NCBI GenBank assembly: GCA_024691065.1 | Contig: JAILOA010000120.1 | Coordinates: 1 to 6,819 of the forward strand | Direction of reading: 5' to 3' | DNA from: Lachnospiraceae bacterium | GTDB taxonomy: Bacteria > Bacillota > Clostridia > Lachnospirales > Lachnospiraceae | Length of the DNA: 6,819 bases | In this document: positions 5,549 through 6,819 of the stretch, piece by piece | Layout of the letters: each line of letters begins with the position of its first letter | How positions within the stretch are numbered: position 1 is the stretch's first letter | Position numbers and translations under genes: made by a program | The notes under the pieces: generated by a model | What the model saw: only the letters and a program-made list of their open reading frames with translations | Database searches by the model: none | Told to the model about the DNA's origin: nothing

Positions 5549-5571
5549 TTTTCTTTTCCTCTAAATTACAT
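5504..5571. repeat. 10-bp inverted repeat with 48-bp pyrimidine-rich spacer
   Basis: ATGTAATTTA (5504-5513) and TAAATTACAT (5562-5571) are perfect complements. The spacer is almost all T and C on the plus strand. As minus-strand RNA the stem would hold the doubtful ORF's ribosome site and start in its loop. It may also be the ends of an eroded small element. No flanking direct repeat is evident. Confidence 0.45.
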
Positions 5572-5605
5572 TTTTATAATAGAATTAAATTATGATACTT
5601 TAATG

Positions 5606-5628
5606 TCACAACTGGTACACTATTGTGA
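5606..5628. repeat. TCACAA / TTGTGA inverted repeat
   Basis: TCACAA (5606-5611) and TTGTGA (5623-5628) are separated by 11 bp. The half-site resembles those near 5298-5353. Apart from this, the doubtful ORF and the promoter below, I see nothing supportable between 5572 and 5736. Confidence 0.3.
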
Positions 5629-5736
5629 TAAAGTTGGATATATTATAAGGCAGGTAATGACTAATCAGGTATTTAATTAAAAATGTAACTACTATACTCA
5701 TTAGAATTTATTGATGATATAAAAAACGAAAGCCCC

Positions 5737-5772
5737 GTCAATGTTGACATAACCCCAAAAATGCTTTATTAT
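5737..5772 (+). promoter_or_regulatory. Sigma-A promoter of the cardiolipin synthase gene, with palindrome over the -35
   Basis: TTGACA (5744-5749) and TATTAT (5767-5772) are exactly 17 bp apart, a near-consensus promoter. Transcription would start near 5779, giving a 5' leader of about 165 bases before the TTG at 5945. The palindrome GTCAA-TG-TTGAC (5737-5748) covers most of the -35, so a repressor could sit there. In the leader, GCGGT (5785-5789) can pair with ACCGC (5906-5910), closing the whole leader, but five pairs alone are weak evidence. I recognise no riboswitch in it. Confidence 0.6.
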
Positions 5773-5931
5773 TTCAATAGTAAAGCGGTCATTTCTTAAT
5801 ATGCTCCATTCCTAAGTTAAGCAAATGTAAGCATTCTCCGGGATAATAATACAGTTATCATTTTTACCTGATGCCGATACATTTGAATAGATAGTATTAC
5901 TTATAACCGCATTGCACAATAAACATAAAAG

Positions 5932-5937
5932 AAAGGA
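5932..5937 (+). promoter_or_regulatory. Ribosome binding site of cardiolipin synthase
   Basis: AAAGGA lies seven bases before the TTG at 5945. It supports this TTG start; the first in-frame ATG is at codon 44, inside the first membrane segment. Confidence 0.75.
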
Positions 5938-5944
5938 ATCAGAC

Positions 5945-6819
5945 TTGAAAAAAGATAAATCTACGAGAGGTGCACCAAAACCTCAAAACGAAAGAATATT
6001 AATACTGGACAGACTACATAAAAAAGGATTCCTGCAATTCTTTTTCAGCCGTGGTTTAGGGCTGTTACTTTTGATGGCCATACAGGTTTTTGTGGTATTT
6101 TTTATGTACGTGCTTTTTGCAAGCTATATGCCACATTACACGGTTATACAATTGTTATTCCAGTTAGCGGTTCTCTTGTATATATTTAACTGTGATATGG
6201 ACTCCACTCCAAAGCTAACCTGGCTGTGGATCATTATGCTTCTTCCTGTTCCCGGAAGTATTCTGTTTTTGTTTACAAAGACAGAATTTGGTTATAACAA
6301 AATCAAGAGAAGTTTACAAATAATTAATGAAAAGCAGGTAGAAACCATTCCTGCAAACGAAGATGTATTTAACGAAATAAACGATGAATCCACCGGTTTG
6401 TACGAATTGATAACCTACATCAATAAAACCGGTCCATTTCCTGTATATAATGACACCGATGTCACCTACTATCCGCTTGGCGAAGATATGTACGAAGCGT
6501 ATTTGGAGGAATTATCCAAGGCCGAGAAATACATTTTCATAGAATTCTTTATTATAGAAGAAGGTGATATGTGGGGCTCCATCCTGAAAATCCTTACTGA
6601 AAAGGCCGCACAGGGCGTAGATGTCAGGGTTATGTATGACGGAATGTGCGAAATTTCTGCACTCCCAAAGAGCTACTACAAGCTGGTAAGATTATTTGGA
6701 ATTAAATGTAAGCCATTCCTGCCTATTAAACCGATTCTTTCAACCGCCTATAATTACAGGGATCACCGAAAAATTACCGTAATCGACGGAAAGGTCTCAT
6801 TCACCGGCGGCGTAAATCT
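5945..6819 (+). CDS. cls: Cardiolipin synthase, N-terminal part (runs off the window)
   Basis: This membrane enzyme joins two phosphatidylglycerol molecules to make cardiolipin and glycerol. The window holds 291 codons plus two bases; the family is usually about 500 residues, so the second catalytic half is missing. After a basic N-terminus, hydrophobic segments lie near residues 38-60, 66-82 and 90-111. The last has the usual PLDc_N look (LTWLWIIMLLPVPGSILFLF). The phospholipase D-type catalytic region follows: YYPLGEDMYEAYLEEL, then YIFIEFFIIEEGDMWG, then GVDVRVMYDG. The first HKD motif is complete (HRKITVID, with His 274, Lys 276 and Asp 281), followed by the conserved GGVN at the edge. 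Translation starts at TTG. It is divergent from the beta-helix gene and has its own promoter at 5744-5772. The family assignment is secure; which Cls paralogue it is cannot be told from this part. Confidence 0.95.
   Translation, partial: MKKDKSTRGAPKPQNERILILDRLHKKGFLQFFFSRGLGLLLLMAIQVFVVFFMYVLFASYMPHYTVIQLLFQLAVLLYIFNCDMDSTPKLTWLWIIMLLPVPGSILFLFTKTEFGYNKIKRSLQIINEKQVETIPANEDVFNEINDESTGLYELITYINKTGPFPVYNDTDVTYYPLGEDMYEAYLEELSKAEKYIFIEFFIIEEGDMWGSILKILTEKAAQGVDVRVMYDGMCEISALPKSYYKLVRLFGIKCKPFLPIKPILSTAYNYRDHRKITVIDGKVSFTGGVN

Noticed and set aside
5657..5680. Seven-codon ORF after AAGGCAGG
   Set aside because: No supporting promoter or downstream coupling, and short frames like this are frequent by chance.

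Overview
The window looks like chromosome of a low-GC, Gram-positive anaerobe of the Clostridia, most likely a Lachnospiraceae-type organism. This is inferred from AT-rich intergenic DNA, strong AAAGGAG-type ribosome sites, secreted Ig-like surface proteins with signal peptides ending in VKA or AFA, a lysine-rich C-terminal module of a kind I associate with that family, and a Firmicutes-type cardiolipin synthase. No genus can be named from sequence alone.

Layout: (1) 1-2679, minus strand: the first 893 codons of a large secreted surface protein with several Ig-like (BIG2-like) segments; it is open across the whole stretch and leaves the window at base 1. (2) 2680-3243: a 560-bp non-coding region. 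It holds a ribosome site and -10 box for that gene, five alternating half-sites spaced exactly 22 bp apart, a pair of near-identical palindromes, and a promoter-to-hairpin unit that could encode a small RNA of about 170 nt or a long leader. (3) 3244-3465: the 3' region of the next minus-strand gene, with a rho-independent terminator, a 12-bp hairpin and two decayed copies of the gene's own C-terminal tail in other frames. (4) 3466-5253, minus strand: a complete 595-residue secreted protein with a signal peptide, a parallel beta-helix-like body, a Thr-rich linker and a Lys-rich C-terminal module. (5) 5254-5944: a 690-bp divergent intergenic region with several inverted repeats, a three-part CTGAGT/ACTCAG arrangement, a doubtful 26-codon ORF, and a consensus sigma-A promoter for the plus-strand gene. 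(6) 5945-6819, plus strand: the N-terminal 291 codons of cardiolipin synthase, running off the right end.

The two minus-strand genes both encode exported, probably wall-associated proteins. A strong terminator and 560 bp of regulatory-looking DNA separate them, so they are probably transcribed independently. The cardiolipin synthase gene is divergent and unlikely to be functionally linked. No classical defence system, mobile element, CRISPR array, tRNA or rRNA is visible. The most unusual content is non-coding: the 22-bp-phased array, the candidate RNA unit, and the repeated 3' tail of the beta-helix gene.
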